In this document: positions 6,098 to 6,494 of the stretch, piece after piece
How the letters are laid out: the number at the start of each line of letters is the position of its first letter
Numbering within the stretch: the first letter of the stretch is position 1
DNA from: Bacteroidota bacterium
Lineage (GTDB): Bacteria; Bacteroidota; Bacteroidia; Bacteroidales; UBA932
Reading direction: 5' to 3'
Length of the DNA stretch: 6,494 nt
Assembly: GCA_009778375.1 (NCBI GenBank)
Contig: WRJW01000146.1
Span: 1-6,494, forward strand
Program-made: the position numbers and the translations under genes
The notes under the pieces: generated by a model
Told to the model about the DNA's origin: nothing
The model's input: the letters and a program-made list of their open reading frames with translations, nothing else
The model's database searches: none

Positions 6098-6472
6098 TTA
6101 GAACGGAAGGTCGTCTATTTCGGAAGAGGTATCCGTGTCTAAATAACCGGGATCCGAATAGGGAAGGGGGTGATTGGGAGTGTCCTGGTTCAAAGCGTTT
6201 ATTTTTTCGAAACGCCACGCGCGAACGTCTGTATACCAGCGCTCGTTAAAGCTACGGGATTCTATGTTAAAACTCACTTTAAGGATTTCTCCCTCATTGA
6301 TGGCGCCTAACTCCGCCACCTTGTCTGCCCCCCAAACCGAGAGGCAGACCTTGCGGGGATAGCTTTCTTGCGTTTCGAGCACAAATTCCTGCTTGCTCCA
6401 GGCGCCTTTTGCGCTCTGTCCCGATTGTACAGGCAGTTTATGCAGGAGTTTGCCGGTAAGCTCAAGGGCCAT
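6098..6472 (-). CDS. DUF3127 family protein with SSB-like acidic tail
   Basis: This 124-residue protein has the look of the DUF3127 family common in Bacteroidota. Residues 1-90 form the conserved domain, with KGAWSKQEFVLET (22-34), VCLSVWGADKV (42-52) and NERWYTDVRAWRFEK (76-90), a pattern that fits a small OB-like beta barrel. After about residue 92 the chain becomes polar and apparently disordered, ending in TSSEIDDLPF. That tip resembles the single-stranded DNA-binding protein C-terminus (DDDIPF type), which in SSB recruits repair and replication proteins. A role in DNA binding or partner recruitment is therefore plausible but is inference; the family has no settled function that I know of. 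The start is the ATG at 6470-6472, and only 22 bases upstream are visible, so its promoter and any operon partner lie outside the window. It converges on the HEAT-DUF1080 gene with two bases between the stop codons. Confidence 0.85.
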   Translation of the reverse strand: MALELTGKLLHKLPVQSGQSAKGAWSKQEFVLETQESYPRKVCLSVWGADKVAELGAINEGEILKVSFNIESRSFNERWYTDVRAWRFEKINALNQDTPNHPLPYSDPGYLDTDTSSEIDDLPF

Positions 6473-6494
6473 GATTAGGGTTCCGGTTGAGGTT

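Overview
The window looks like chromosomal DNA of a member of the Bacteroidota, probably Bacteroidales or a close relative. The evidence is the gene families: a short LuxC-type acyl-CoA reductase, a PRiA4_ORF3-like protein directly before miaA, a Gfo/Idh/MocA oxidoreductase paired with a DUF1080 protein, and a DUF3127 protein. A TAnnTTTG-type promoter element and start codons without a clear Shine-Dalgarno sequence fit the same phylum. No rRNA, tRNA, insertion sequence, phage gene or CRISPR array was seen.

Left part (about 1-1914, + strand): a tightly packed three-gene run. It holds the 3' part of an acyl-CoA reductase gene, cut by the window edge, then a 146-residue PRiA4_ORF3-family protein overlapping it by 17 bases, then miaA (tRNA A37 dimethylallyltransferase) one base further on. 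The spacing implies one transcript with translational coupling. The reductase seems to stop just before the C-terminal tail I expect in its relatives.

Middle (1915-2213): a 299-base intergenic region that is not empty. It carries a good Bacteroidota promoter match overlapping the end of miaA, a possible 32-residue all-hydrophobic microprotein (2009-2107), a direct repeat with a short G/C hairpin, and a strong 15-bp stem terminator at 2162-2198. Together these look like a small independent transcription unit or a structured leader.

Right part (2214-6095, + strand): two genes 21 bases apart that form a plausible cell-envelope glycoside module. The first is a Gfo/Idh/MocA oxidoreductase with a Tat-like leader, 419 aa. 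The second is an 866-aa secreted protein with a long HEAT-like helical repeat region fused to a C-terminal DUF1080 (3-keto-disaccharide hydrolase) domain. In related systems a sugar is oxidised at C3 by the dehydrogenase and the 3-keto-glycoside is then cleaved by the DUF1080 enzyme. Applying that here is inference. The HEAT fusion is the most distinctive part of the window.

Right edge (6098-6472, - strand): a convergent gene for a DUF3127 protein with an SSB-like acidic C-terminal tip (DDLPF). Its stop codon is two bases from that of the HEAT-DUF1080 gene.
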